Positions 14,387-21,949 are shown, counted from the stretch's first letter. The stretch: 22,225 nucleotides of DNA from Prevotella sp. UBA1378 (GCA_002305505.1 DBRC01000082.1:1-22225), one strand, 5' to 3'. Numbers and translations: made by a program. The notes: a model not told the origin generated them from the sequence alone.

Positions 14387-16315
14387 ATGAATAAAAAAAA
14401 CAAAGTATTTTTTGCAATGTTAATTACGATCTCGTTTGTCGTTTTCTTATGTCGACATAATACCGATTATCCCGATGACGTGAAGATATCATTGAGACTT
14501 GCAGGAAATAACGCAACGGAATTAGAGAAAGTACTTGCACACTATCGAGATGATTCTCTCAAGTTTAGGGCTGCTTGTTTTCTAATTGCAAATATGCCCA
14601 ACCATTATTTTATGAGTGGTAAATCAATTGATGAATATCGTAGGCTTGTTACGGATAAAGAAAAACCAGTGAACTTTAAGAAATTGGATAAAGTATGGGC
14701 AGAAGCCACTGAAAAATATGGTGAAGATGTGGTAAAAGTATATGATATTCATTCCGTTTCAGCCAATTATCTGATTGATAACATTGATGACGCCTTTGAT
14801 GCATGGCGTTTGGTTCCATGGAATAAGGATGTTAGCTTTGAAATTTTTTGTCGGTATATTCTTCCCTATAGATTCACAGAAGAACAACTTACGATTGGAT
14901 GGAGAAAGAAATTAAGAAAAATATATTTGAAGGAGATAGCTGGAATTAATGATATGTATGAGGCATTTGGTAGAATCGCTTTCATCCTTAACAAGGAACT
15001 TCAATCTGCTTCACATACCTGTCCTTATGTTCTTGATGCAATAACACTTAATACCATCAAGAGAGGGCCTTGTATCGATCGATGTATAGTTCGAGGAAGC
15101 GTTATGAGGGCACTTGGTTTCCCTGTCGCATATGACTATACGAAAGGGTTTGCGAACTACAGTTCAACATTTCATCATGGATGGATTGCTCTTGTAGGAA
15201 AAGGTGGAAAGCCTTATACCGTATATGAAGAAGATAGTGTGGCACGTTATCTAAATTGGATAGATGCAACATATTTTAAACCTAGGATATCCGTACCACC
15301 AGATTTTCCATACACGATAGACAGCTTAAAAAGAGTGGCAAAGGTATTTAGAAAGAATTTTGATTTGTCAGGCATTCATGCTGACGATGAAGACAAGTCT
15401 GTTCTTTACGGACTCATTGATAGTGTAGTAATCAAAACTGAGAAGAAAAATGATATTCTATATTTGTGTACATATAGGACAGGGGAAGGCTGGACACCAG
15501 TCACTTCGGAAAAATCATTCGCAGGGAAGTGTGTATTTCATAATATTGGAAATCATATTGTTTATCTTGCAATGAGAAAAGAAAATGATAATTATGTGCC
15601 AGAAGAAGCTCCTTTTATATTATTGAAGGGGGGGATTCGAAAAAGTATTATACCAAGTAAAGATGTTGAAGTAGTAAAGTTGAACAGGAAATACGTGCTT
15701 ATGACAAACGTTATTAATAGGTGGGCGGACTTGATTGGTGGGCGCATTGAAGGTAGTAATGACAAAAATTTTAAAAATAAAACTGTGCTTTACGAGATTA
15801 CCAAAATGCCACATTATAGGAATACGATATCGATTAGCAATTCTAGAAAATTTAGGTATGTAAGATTTGTGTCTTCAGGAGTGCCGAAAACTACTATAGC
15901 AGAATTGGCTTTTTTTAACAAAGGGCAAAAGTTGGACGCAGCGAAAAAATTTGGATACAATATTAAAAAAGGTGGTATGAATAGGGCTTTTGACAATGAC
16001 TTAATGTCAATAGCTGATTCTCAAAAACCAGATTTTTGGATTGCCCTTGACTTTGAAAGTCAAAAAAGAATAGATGAGATAGAATTTTTTCCACGAAATG
16101 ATGACAATTTTATACGAAAAGGCGAAATGTATACGTTGTACTATTGGAATGTCGATAAATGGCGGCAAGTTGGACAGCAGAAAGGTATGGAAGATGGCGG
16201 AAACCTGATATTTGAAAACGTACCAGTAGGAGCACTTCTTATTTTGAAAAATGAAACGAATGGAAACGAGGAGCGTATTTTTACCTACGAAAAAGGTAAG
16301 CAGATGTGGTGGTGA
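14387..16315 (+). CDS. Transglutaminase-like / discoidin-like envelope protein
   Basis: Product of 642 residues with an N-terminal signal or anchor (MNKKNKVFFAMLITISFVV then Cys22 in FLC, a poor but possible lipobox). The region around 225-275 looks like a transglutaminase-like core: RGPCIDRC with Cys229, MRALGFPVAYDY, and HHGWIAL with His263/His264, giving the Cys-His part of the triad. The last 150 residues (YVRFVSSG, AELAFFNKG, FWIALDFESQKRIDEIEFFPRND) resemble an F5/8 type C discoidin domain, usually a carbohydrate or surface binding module. The start at 14387 is chosen over upstream in-frame codons because they overlap cca and lack a signal. Much more AT-rich than cca. Substrate unknown; a peptide, glycan or peptidoglycan target are all possible. 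Confidence 0.72.
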   Translation: MNKKNKVFFAMLITISFVVFLCRHNTDYPDDVKISLRLAGNNATELEKVLAHYRDDSLKFRAACFLIANMPNHYFMSGKSIDEYRRLVTDKEKPVNFKKLDKVWAEATEKYGEDVVKVYDIHSVSANYLIDNIDDAFDAWRLVPWNKDVSFEIFCRYILPYRFTEEQLTIGWRKKLRKIYLKEIAGINDMYEAFGRIAFILNKELQSASHTCPYVLDAITLNTIKRGPCIDRCIVRGSVMRALGFPVAYDYTKGFANYSSTFHHGWIALVGKGGKPYTVYEEDSVARYLNWIDATYFKPRISVPPDFPYTIDSLKRVAKVFRKNFDLSGIHADDEDKSVLYGLIDSVVIKTEKKNDILYLCTYRTGEGWTPVTSEKSFAGKCVFHNIGNHIVYLAMRKENDNYVPEEAPFILLKGGIRKSIIPSKDVEVVKLNRKYVLMTNVINRWADLIGGRIEGSNDKNFKNKTVLYEITKMPHYRNTISISNSRKFRYVRFVSSGVPKTTIAELAFFNKGQKLDAAKKFGYNIKKGGMNRAFDNDLMSIADSQKPDFWIALDFESQKRIDEIEFFPRNDDNFIRKGEMYTLYYWNVDKWRQVGQQKGMEDGGNLIFENVPVGALLILKNETNGNEERIFTYEKGKQMWW

Positions 16316-16448
16316 AGAGAGAGATGATAAAGTTAGATTTCCTCTAAATAAAAATGTTATTTCTTTATACAACTGGTGTATAAATACGCCAGTTCGGGAT
16401 AAGAAATTCATCTAAAAAGTTGGTAATCTGAGATATTTTTTGTACCTT

Positions 16449-16456
16449 TATATTTG
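16449..16456 (+). promoter_or_regulatory. -7 box for the transposase
   Basis: TATATTTG fits TAnnTTTG, 40 bases before the transposase ATG and inside the IS. No -33 TTTG was found at the right spacing. Confidence 0.4.
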
Positions 16457-16496
16457 ATTTACAATTACTTATAAAGTTAAACAAAAGAACACACTC

Positions 16497-17412
16497 ATGA
16501 TTACCGACTACAAAATTACAGAAATTTTCTGTGCCGTGGATGAATTTTGCAAAGAATTTGATAAGCAGATAGACAAAAGGTCTCTTATGTCCTCTGATGG
16601 TAAGGTGCGCCGCTACCGAAAGGCATCCCTCTCCGACAGTGAGATTATGACCATCTTGATTGTGTTCCAGTTTGGCTCGTTCCGCAATTTCAAGCATTAC
16701 TACCTTTTCTTCATCAGGCAGCACATGAAAACGTCCTTCCCCCCATGCCGTATCCTACAACCGCTTCGTGGAACTCGAGAGCCGCGTGTTCTTCCAGATG
16801 ATGTTCTTCCTGAACCTCTCTGCCTTCGGGCGCTGCACGGGCATCAGCTTCGTGGACTCCACGATGGTGCCTGTCTGTCACAATCTGCGCCGCTATGCCA
16901 ACAAAGTCTTCAAGGGGATGGCCACAGACGGGAAGGGGACGATGGGATGGTGTCACGGCTTCAAGCTGCATCTGGTCTGCAACGACAGGGGCGAGATCAT
17001 CACATTCTGCTTCACGGGGGCCAACGTCGATGACAGGGATCCCAAAGTATGGGCTGTACTGGCAAAGAACCTCTACGGAAAGCTCTTTGCCGACAGGGGA
17101 TACATTTCGCCAAGGCTCTTCGACATGCTCTTTGAGGATGGAATACATCTGGTCACGGGCATCAGGACGAACATGAAGAACAGACTCATGCCCATGTGGG
17201 ACAAGGTCATGCTGAGAAGGAGGTGCATCATCGAGACCATCAACGACATGCTCAAGAATACGGCACAACTCGTACATTCAAGGCATAGGTCGGTCAACAA
17301 CTTCATCATGAACATGGTGGCAGCTCTGGCGGCATATTGCTTCTTCGACAACAAACCGAAAGCGCTTGATGGATATTATATCGAGGACACCAAACAACTT
17401 ATGATGTTTTGA
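16497..17412 (+). pseudogene. IS982-family transposase, frameshifted
   Basis: DDE transposase of about 304 residues if restored. The first frame (16497 to about 16744) encodes the N-terminal part, MITDYKITEIFCAVDEFC to IRQHMKTSFP. The second frame carries the catalytic core: the first Asp in FVDSTMVPVCHN, the second in FADRGYI, and the Glu in RCIIETIND, followed by the typical HSRHRSVNNF segment. The change of frame falls at a run of six C (16739-16744). With five C the frame would be continuous (TTC CCC CAT GCC, reading into HAVSYNRFVELESR). The frame therefore looks broken by a one-base insertion in a homopolymer, either a real inactivating mutation or a sequencing error. IS982 transposases are normally a single frame, so programmed shifting is less likely. 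Confidence 0.88.
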
Positions 17413-17508
17413 GAAATCTTATCCCGAACTGGGGTATAAATCAAAATTTCTTATATGGGTTTATTTGTAAATACACTTGTTAGAATGTATTTGTTAACAG
17501 AAATTATT

Positions 17509-17550
17509 AAAAAAATGGACATGCATGCCTTATTTGGCAAGGCATGCATG
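17509..17550 (-). terminator. Strong rho-independent terminator of the fulvocin cluster
   Basis: Perfect 12-bp stem CATGCATGCCTT (17520-17531) with AAGGCATGCATG (17539-17550) around a 7-base loop. On the minus strand it is followed by TCCA and a run of seven T (17515-17509). It lies 11 bp past the stop of the last gene of the leftward cluster, separating it from the IS. Confidence 0.85.
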
Positions 17551-17561
17551 CCCCTTAAAGT

Positions 17562-18023
17562 TCATTGCATGAAGATAGGATCCCGGTAAGCGCTACCGAG
17601 ATAACCGCCTATGATGTCAAACCACGTGCGCTGCAGATATATATTCAGGAAAAATAAGACGACAACCGACAGCACATATACAGATACGCGTTTCTCTGCG
17701 TATGACAAAACTGCCAAGATAATGGCGAGACAGACGATTACCGTGCCTGCCAGAGAAAAAAGAGTGCCATCGAAGTCGAGGATTCTAACCGGTATCTCCA
17801 GTATAATGCTTCCGAAGAGAATCGCTGCTGCAATTGCCTTTACACTAAGTTCGTACCTCTTCCTGTAATAGTGGAGAGCAGACAATGTGAATGCAAAATA
17901 CGCGACCGTGTAGCAGCCTGTACCTATATAGATGGATTTGGTATATCTTGTAAACATCACAATTAAATAAAGGATGACAGACAAGCCTGCGATTGTTGCT
18001 ATTCTTTTCTTATCTTTTGCCAT
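17562..18023 (-). CDS. Small multi-pass membrane protein, possible immunity protein
   Basis: I do not recognise a family. The 153-residue product has about five hydrophobic segments (roughly 7-24, 30-48, 58-78, 84-104, 108-126) after a basic start MAKDKKR, and a short C-terminal tail. The ATG at 18023 is one base after the stop of the fulvocin-related gene (TAATATG), which implies translational coupling; the longer frame to 18149 overlaps that gene and lacks support. A small membrane protein coupled directly to a bacteriocin-like gene is a common arrangement for immunity proteins, so that is a reasonable inference, but nothing in the sequence proves it. A strong terminator follows. It is less AT-rich than the upstream genes of the cluster. 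Confidence 0.75.
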   Translation of the reverse strand: MAKDKKRIATIAGLSVILYLIVMFTRYTKSIYIGTGCYTVAYFAFTLSALHYYRKRYELSVKAIAAAILFGSIILEIPVRILDFDGTLFSLAGTVIVCLAIILAVLSYAEKRVSVYVLSVVVLFFLNIYLQRTWFDIIGGYLGSAYRDPIFMQ

Positions 18024-18024
18024 A

Positions 18025-18702
18025 TTATATCCCTCCACATCGTCCGTTACAACTTTGAGCAAGAAGCCACCCACACCCGACAGAACTACTTTCGCAAGAC
18101 GAACTCTCGCATGGGCCTGGTGAATTAAAACAAAAATCAGACAACACACTCGTATTGCAGTGGCATGAGCTTTCTGCTCTATGGGACATCTTATCAGATT
18201 CTTTGGACGACAAGAGGATAACTTCTCCCTTTGTATTCTTCATGATATATCCAGAGCCAGCAATAGCGATACAGACTTCAGGTTTCCAATTAAGTTTTTG
18301 CATAGCATCATTTTTCCATTGATAGAAAAATGATTCCAATTCATCAAGTTGGTTGTCTGTCAAGGATTTACCAGATAAGACGTAAGGGTGTTCTACTATG
18401 AATTGCTCAACTTTTCGAATGTGTTCAATCTCCTCTGAAGTCCATGGCAGTTGTTTCACTTCATTTAGTTTCTCTATCCAAAAATTCTCTCTTTGCTTTG
18501 AAGTAAAAGCCCTATAGATTGGGATACTCATTTCCGCATTAGTACGAAGCCAATCAACACGTGTCATTTGTGAAATTTGAGACTTGTTGTCTTTTACCCA
18601 AGAGTTTACTGTATCATTGCAACTGTAAACGGTATCATCTTCCGAGCAAGACGTAAAAACAATACAAGATAACACAAACACTAATAAAAAGTAATTTTTC
18701 AT
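18025..18702 (-). CDS. Fulvocin C-related cysteine-rich lipoprotein
   Basis: Product of 225 residues. Lipoprotein signal with FTSC at Cys19; a soluble helical middle (about 25-170); then a C-terminal module of about 48 residues holding eight cysteines (180, 182, 191, 198, 203, 210, 218, 222), enough for four disulfides. This module resembles fulvocin C, a 45-residue, four-disulfide bacteriocin of Myxococcus fulvus, which I recall starts with a CxC segment and has a GCG..W....CNG segment near its end. Here these appear as SCHCNTSVLSDFC and GCGWLLAQSCNGRC. Whether the tail is released as a free peptide or acts on the surface is unknown. Function as a toxin is inferred from family naming only. 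It is 60 bp downstream of the MauE-like gene and coupled to the next membrane gene. Confidence 0.85.
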   Translation of the reverse strand: MKNYFLLVFVLSCIVFTSCSEDDTVYSCNDTVNSWVKDNKSQISQMTRVDWLRTNAEMSIPIYRAFTSKQRENFWIEKLNEVKQLPWTSEEIEHIRKVEQFIVEHPYVLSGKSLTDNQLDELESFFYQWKNDAMQKLNWKPEVCIAIAGSGYIMKNTKGEVILLSSKESDKMSHRAESSCHCNTSVLSDFCFNSPGPCESSSCESSSVGCGWLLAQSCNGRCGGI

Positions 18703-18762
18703 AATTAATATTTTTTAATTAGCCTACTCTGTTATACGCTTTTCGGCATACGCGGTTCATTA

Positions 18763-19746
18763 TTATTTACTTTTGTCATTTAAAATATCAGACATGGATT
18801 TTGGATATTCTTGCAATCCCAAAGAGTTTCTTTGCCATTTACCTATGATTAAGCATTTATTGACCACAATAATTCCTATATTTGAAGAAATAATTTTTTC
18901 TAAAAGGCTATCGTCTGACTTGCCAATAGGAATAGGTATTTCGATTCCAAGATTATTTTCTGTGAAAGATGTTAGTAAAATAGGACTGCCATCTGTTTTA
19001 TTACAAATATTTAATACAGAATGTGCCAATTTTTTTTTATCAGATGGAGAAACTTCATTATAATTGCGTATAATCCCTATTACAATAATTTTATTTTGGT
19101 AAAAGAGCGAGTCAGTGATATTTGTATAAGTTTTACCATTTTTGTTTATCTGCAATTGCTCTATGGAAAAAAAAGGTTGAGAAATGTCCTCAGGAAAAAT
19201 GCACACATTTACACCTGTTTTGAATTTTCCACTTTCGTAAAAAGGTTGTCCCTTTAATCCTAAAAAGCAGAAACACGCTACCCCAAAGAAAACAGGAATA
19301 GCCCAAATGCTATTTTTATCATTCCTTTTGTCTTCTCTCTGTTTGGAAACAAAAGTAATAACAAGTAATATTATATTTTTTGCAAATGATTGCCATCCTG
19401 TAAATGGCAATTGTTCTCCAAAACATCCGCAATCAGAAAGCTCTCCATCAATGGCTATAAATAAAGTTATGCACGTAAAGAAAAAAAGAATAATGATTGT
19501 GAAGTTTATTGTGATTTTTCTTAATATACCAAATAGCAAGAATAAGGAAATTACAAGTTCTATCCCTATAAGAATAGCCCCTAAAATGTCATATAGGATG
19601 GGTGTGAGATCTATGGAATAGGCCTGGAAATATTTACGGAATATTGAAGCTGTATTAGGAAAATTTATTGCTTTACTAACACTTGATATCAGAAAAATAA
19701 TTCCGATAAGATATTGTGCAGCAATATGTTTTGTAATATGTTTCAT
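18763..19746 (-). CDS. MauE/DoxX-like redox-associated membrane protein
   Basis: Product of 327 residues with four to five membrane helices in the first 150 residues and the motif LSDCGCFGE (Cys106, Cys108) followed by W..F.KNI. This is the same signature found in the core DoxX-like protein at 7991. The C-terminal part (about 165-327), including NIGIIVVNKCLIIGKW, matches the TlpA-like region of that protein (NPGLLLLKDGTIIRKW) and lacks CxxC. MauE of methylamine dehydrogenase clusters is needed for maturation of a subunit with six disulfides, so a role in oxidising the eight-cysteine partner encoded next is a sensible inference. It lies 6 bp after the DUF1573 gene. Very AT-rich compared with the core paralogue. 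Confidence 0.85.
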   Translation of the reverse strand: MKHITKHIAAQYLIGIIFLISSVSKAINFPNTASIFRKYFQAYSIDLTPILYDILGAILIGIELVISLFLLFGILRKITINFTIIILFFFTCITLFIAIDGELSDCGCFGEQLPFTGWQSFAKNIILLVITFVSKQREDKRNDKNSIWAIPVFFGVACFCFLGLKGQPFYESGKFKTGVNVCIFPEDISQPFFSIEQLQINKNGKTYTNITDSLFYQNKIIVIGIIRNYNEVSPSDKKKLAHSVLNICNKTDGSPILLTSFTENNLGIEIPIPIGKSDDSLLEKIISSNIGIIVVNKCLIIGKWQRNSLGLQEYPKSMSDILNDKSK

Positions 19747-19752
19747 ATTCTT

Positions 19753-20166
19753 CTATTTTATGTCACAGATAACTCTTAATAAAAGAGTTTTGTCATATGC
19801 ATATTTAACAAAGATGGGTTTACTTATATGTCCATTCAGCCCTTTTAATCCCATTTTACCCTCAAGTAAAATGCTATCTTGTGGATGTATTTCTCTAACA
19901 TTGGTTTTTATCTTGAGACAACTACATGAAATATCAATTTTGTTTATTGTAATTAAAGAATTATTTGAGTTTTTAAGCACAAATCTGAATTCTACAGAGT
20001 CTTTTTCTCCTTTGGGGAATTCACCTAAATAATAGTGTTTCTGTTCTACATACAAATCTCCATATGAAGTCGTTTTTTTTACAGGTGTTTCTTTTCTTGT
20101 CTGATTTGTACAACCCATACTTATTAAAAATGCTATTAAAAATGCCGTTTTCTTAATTGTTTTCAT
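19753..20166 (-). CDS. DUF1573 lipoprotein
   Basis: Product of 137 residues: lipoprotein signal MKTIKKTAFLIAFLISMGC (lipobox SMGC), then a DUF1573 domain (immunoglobulin-like). The domain is visible as YYLGEFPKGEKDSVEFRFVLKN and INKIDISCSCLK, the last being the usual Cys-x-Cys of the family. The molecular role of DUF1573 is not established. In Bacteroides such proteins often accompany TlpA- or MauE-like redox genes, as here. It overlaps the upstream TPR segment by four bases (ATGA) and lies 6 bp before the MauE-like gene, so it is part of one operon. Confidence 0.88.
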   Translation of the reverse strand: MKTIKKTAFLIAFLISMGCTNQTRKETPVKKTTSYGDLYVEQKHYYLGEFPKGEKDSVEFRFVLKNSNNSLITINKIDISCSCLKIKTNVREIHPQDSILLEGKMGLKGLNGHISKPIFVKYAYDKTLLLRVICDIK

Positions 20167-20813
20167 AAATCTTTTGCATTTAAATCTTGTTTAATTTTTC
20201 CTTTAATTATGTCAATCTCATATGAAGCTACTTTGACAGACTTATTTAATATTATTCTGCCTAATCTTGTTTGTGCTTTCTTATCTGAAACTTTTCCCAA
20301 TATTATGTACATTTCATATAGTGGCTTAAATCGGTTTGGGCACATTTCATGTGCCAACTTAAAGTGCTGGAAAGCACTATTATATCTTTTTATATCTGCG
20401 TATAGTGAGCCCTTCAATATTTGTGTTTGGTAATCCACAGTAGAACAATTGTTGATTATCGATAAAGCCATATTAGGTTTGTTTGCCTTCTTTAGGAAAG
20501 CAGCATAATTATAAATAAACTCTGGTGTTTTATTTAATTGTTGATATACCTGGCTATACAGAACTTCTGCTTTATTGTATTTGCCTAATAGCGAATAATT
20601 GTAGGCTTCAGTCCATTGATAATGTGATTTCATACTCTTGACACTATAAAGACAGATTAGAGAACCTGCGAATAAAAAAATAGTTCTGATATAATCTATA
20701 GGAAAATGTCTGACTTTTTTCGATTTGTAATTGAAAGATGCTGCATACCATGCTACTGCAATCCAAGTAATAGGATACCTGAATGGATAAGAAACAAGAG
20801 CGAATATGAACAA
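20163..20813 (-). CDS. C-terminal part of O-antigen-ligase-like protein, TPR region
   Basis: Open frame of up to 216 residues with no good start of its own; the earliest possible codon is a TTG. It begins with hydrophobic residues (IFALVSYPFRYPITW), which continue the membrane domain of the preceding frame, then about 150 residues of TPR-like helices (YNYSLLGKYNKAEVLYSQVY; YNSAFQHFKLAHEMCPNRF). With one more T in the T7 run at 20819-20825 it would be fused to the frame at 20753-21850, giving about 562 residues, close to the length of other Bacteroides proteins of this type. It is therefore most likely the second half of one gene. Confidence 0.7.
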   Translation of the reverse strand: MFIFALVSYPFRYPITWIAVAWYAASFNYKSKKVRHFPIDYIRTIFLFAGSLICLYSVKSMKSHYQWTEAYNYSLLGKYNKAEVLYSQVYQQLNKTPEFIYNYAAFLKKANKPNMALSIINNCSTVDYQTQILKGSLYADIKRYNSAFQHFKLAHEMCPNRFKPLYEMYIILGKVSDKKAQTRLGRIILNKSVKVASYEIDIIKGKIKQDLNAKDL

Positions 20814-21850
20814 GGCACAAAAAAAGATGTATGCGGTTTGTCAAGGATAACATTACTCAATAATGCTACTATGCCTACAATAAAAAATAAGAAAAACGGT
20901 CCACCATAATTAATGAGTAGTAAGAGAAATTCATTTAGTGGATGCTTAATATTATCTGCTCTTTGTCGCGTGTCTAAAGATTTTGCTTTCAAGTTTATAG
21001 CTTGTTGTAACATGTATTTTTTTTTAAAACCGTCATGTCCATATCCAAAGCAAATATGCTTTGGTGTATCCAGCATTGATAAAGTTGTCGAATAAATAAA
21101 CCATCTACCTTTTGATGATTCTGTTTTGAAATTAAATATAGAGAATAATATCAGTCCACAAAAAACGATAGAAACAATTTTTTTATATTTTTTCATAAAA
21201 AAAACGAAAAAAATAATGAAGGCAGATAGTAGACCTGCTCGTGAATTAGATGCGAAAAGTATTAAAGTGCAGACTGTAATTAATGCTATGTATAAGATTA
21301 ATTGCTTGTTGGTGGATTTCTTGGTAATGAGGTTACTTAAGGAAATGATAGCCAATATCACAGAGAATGCCAAACCTGTAGGACTATCATATGTGCCTTC
21401 TATTATAGGAATTGATTTAAAAAATTGTCCGGTAGCGAAATATATTGGGAAAAAAGAAGAGAGAATAAAAAATAAGTCTATCAATTCTTGGGATATATGG
21501 TTGCTAAACACTTTGAAAAAAAAGTATAAAAGGATACCGCTTGTAGGTATTAATAATGCATCCAAAGAATAGTTTTGTATTTGTGAGATGATAACAAGAA
21601 AAGCAAGAAGAATGACTCCCCAAAATTCCATTATAGAAATTTTGGTTGTAATATATTTTTTCTTTGCTAGAAAAAAAGAGGAAAATATCAACAATATGCT
21701 TAACCAGAACAGATACCCCATCCATTTAGGATATACAAGGGCATCCATGAAAATAGAAGATATACAGGATGAACTTAAAATAACTAATAGCAATAATAAA
21801 AATTTCATTATTGCCATTGTAGGTAGGTTATTAGGTATTATAAGTTTCAT
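20753..21850 (-). CDS. O-antigen ligase/polymerase-like membrane protein, N-terminal part
   Basis: Product of 365 residues with about ten membrane helices and Wzy_C-family features: NSRAGLLSA near residue 205, KGRWFIYSTTLSML with FGYGHDGFKKKY after it, and the HPLNEFLLLLINYG motif near 305. Family members are O-antigen ligases or polymerases, and some are protein O-oligosaccharyltransferases, all using undecaprenyl-linked glycans at the periplasmic face. The last 20 or so codons (from VPCSYS) look out of frame; the natural continuation, FFCALFIFALVSYPF, is in the -1 frame. It is the first gene of the cluster. The ATG at 21850 is used; an internal Met at residue 12 is also possible. Confidence 0.8.
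   Translation of the reverse strand: MKLIIPNNLPTMAIMKFLLLLLVILSSSCISSIFMDALVYPKWMGYLFWLSILLIFSSFFLAKKKYITTKISIMEFWGVILLAFLVIISQIQNYSLDALLIPTSGILLYFFFKVFSNHISQELIDLFFILSSFFPIYFATGQFFKSIPIIEGTYDSPTGLAFSVILAIISLSNLITKKSTNKQLILYIALITVCTLILFASNSRAGLLSAFIIFFVFFMKKYKKIVSIVFCGLILFSIFNFKTESSKGRWFIYSTTLSMLDTPKHICFGYGHDGFKKKYMLQQAINLKAKSLDTRQRADNIKHPLNEFLLLLINYGGPFFLFFIVGIVALLSNVILDKPHTSFFVPCSYSLLFLIHSGILLLGLQ
20819..20825 (-). other. T7 homopolymer at the frame change (slippery site)
   Basis: On the minus strand TCT TTT TTT GTG contains the heptamer T TTT TTT in the right phase for a -1 shift, joining the two frames of the O-antigen-ligase-like gene. It may be a programmed slip, a phase-variable tract, a mutation or a sequencing error. 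Confidence 0.6.
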
Positions 21851-21870
21851 GTAAATTTAGATTAGTGATG

Positions 21871-21878
21871 CAATATTA
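21871..21878 (-). promoter_or_regulatory. Possible -7 box of the fulvocin cluster
   Basis: Minus-strand TAATATTG differs by one base from TAnnTTTG and lies 20 bases before the ATG at 21850. No -33 TTTG was found. It is the best candidate in the upstream region. Confidence 0.3.
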
Positions 21879-21922
21879 CAAAAAAAAACGAAAAGCGAGC
21901 TGTAATGCAAGTGGTATATTGT

Positions 21923-21949
21923 GTTTTTTTTTGTTTTTTTTGTTTTTTT
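21923..21949. repeat. T-rich low-complexity tract
   Basis: Three long T runs separated by single G lie upstream of the cluster. The gene-free stretch 21851-22225 (375 bases) holds this tract, the possible -7 box and the right palindromic repeat; I see no gene. Short open frames here translate the repeat. Confidence 0.6.

Larger units (their letters stand above)
16386..17435 (+). mobile_element. IS982-family insertion sequence (1050 bp)
   Basis: Bounded by 19-bp terminal inverted repeats with one mismatch: ACGCCAGTTCGGGATAAGA at 16386-16404 and the complement of ACCCCAGTTCGGGATAAGA at 17417-17435. The direct repeat ATAAAT flanks it at 16380-16385 and 17436-17441 and is the probable target duplication. 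Length, ends starting with AC, 6-bp duplication and transposase type all fit IS982. The element lies between the transglutaminase-like gene and the terminator of the fulvocin cluster and interrupts no recognisable gene. The transposase is frameshifted, so the copy is likely non-autonomous unless the shift is a sequencing error. Confidence 0.9.

Noticed and set aside
18024..18149. Extended N-terminus of the small membrane protein
   Set aside because: Overlaps the cysteine-rich end of the fulvocin-related gene in another frame; the ATG at 18023 gives a compact coupled start.
21923..21949. T tracts as a terminator
   Set aside because: No stable stem lies immediately upstream on the plus strand, and no plus-strand gene ends there.
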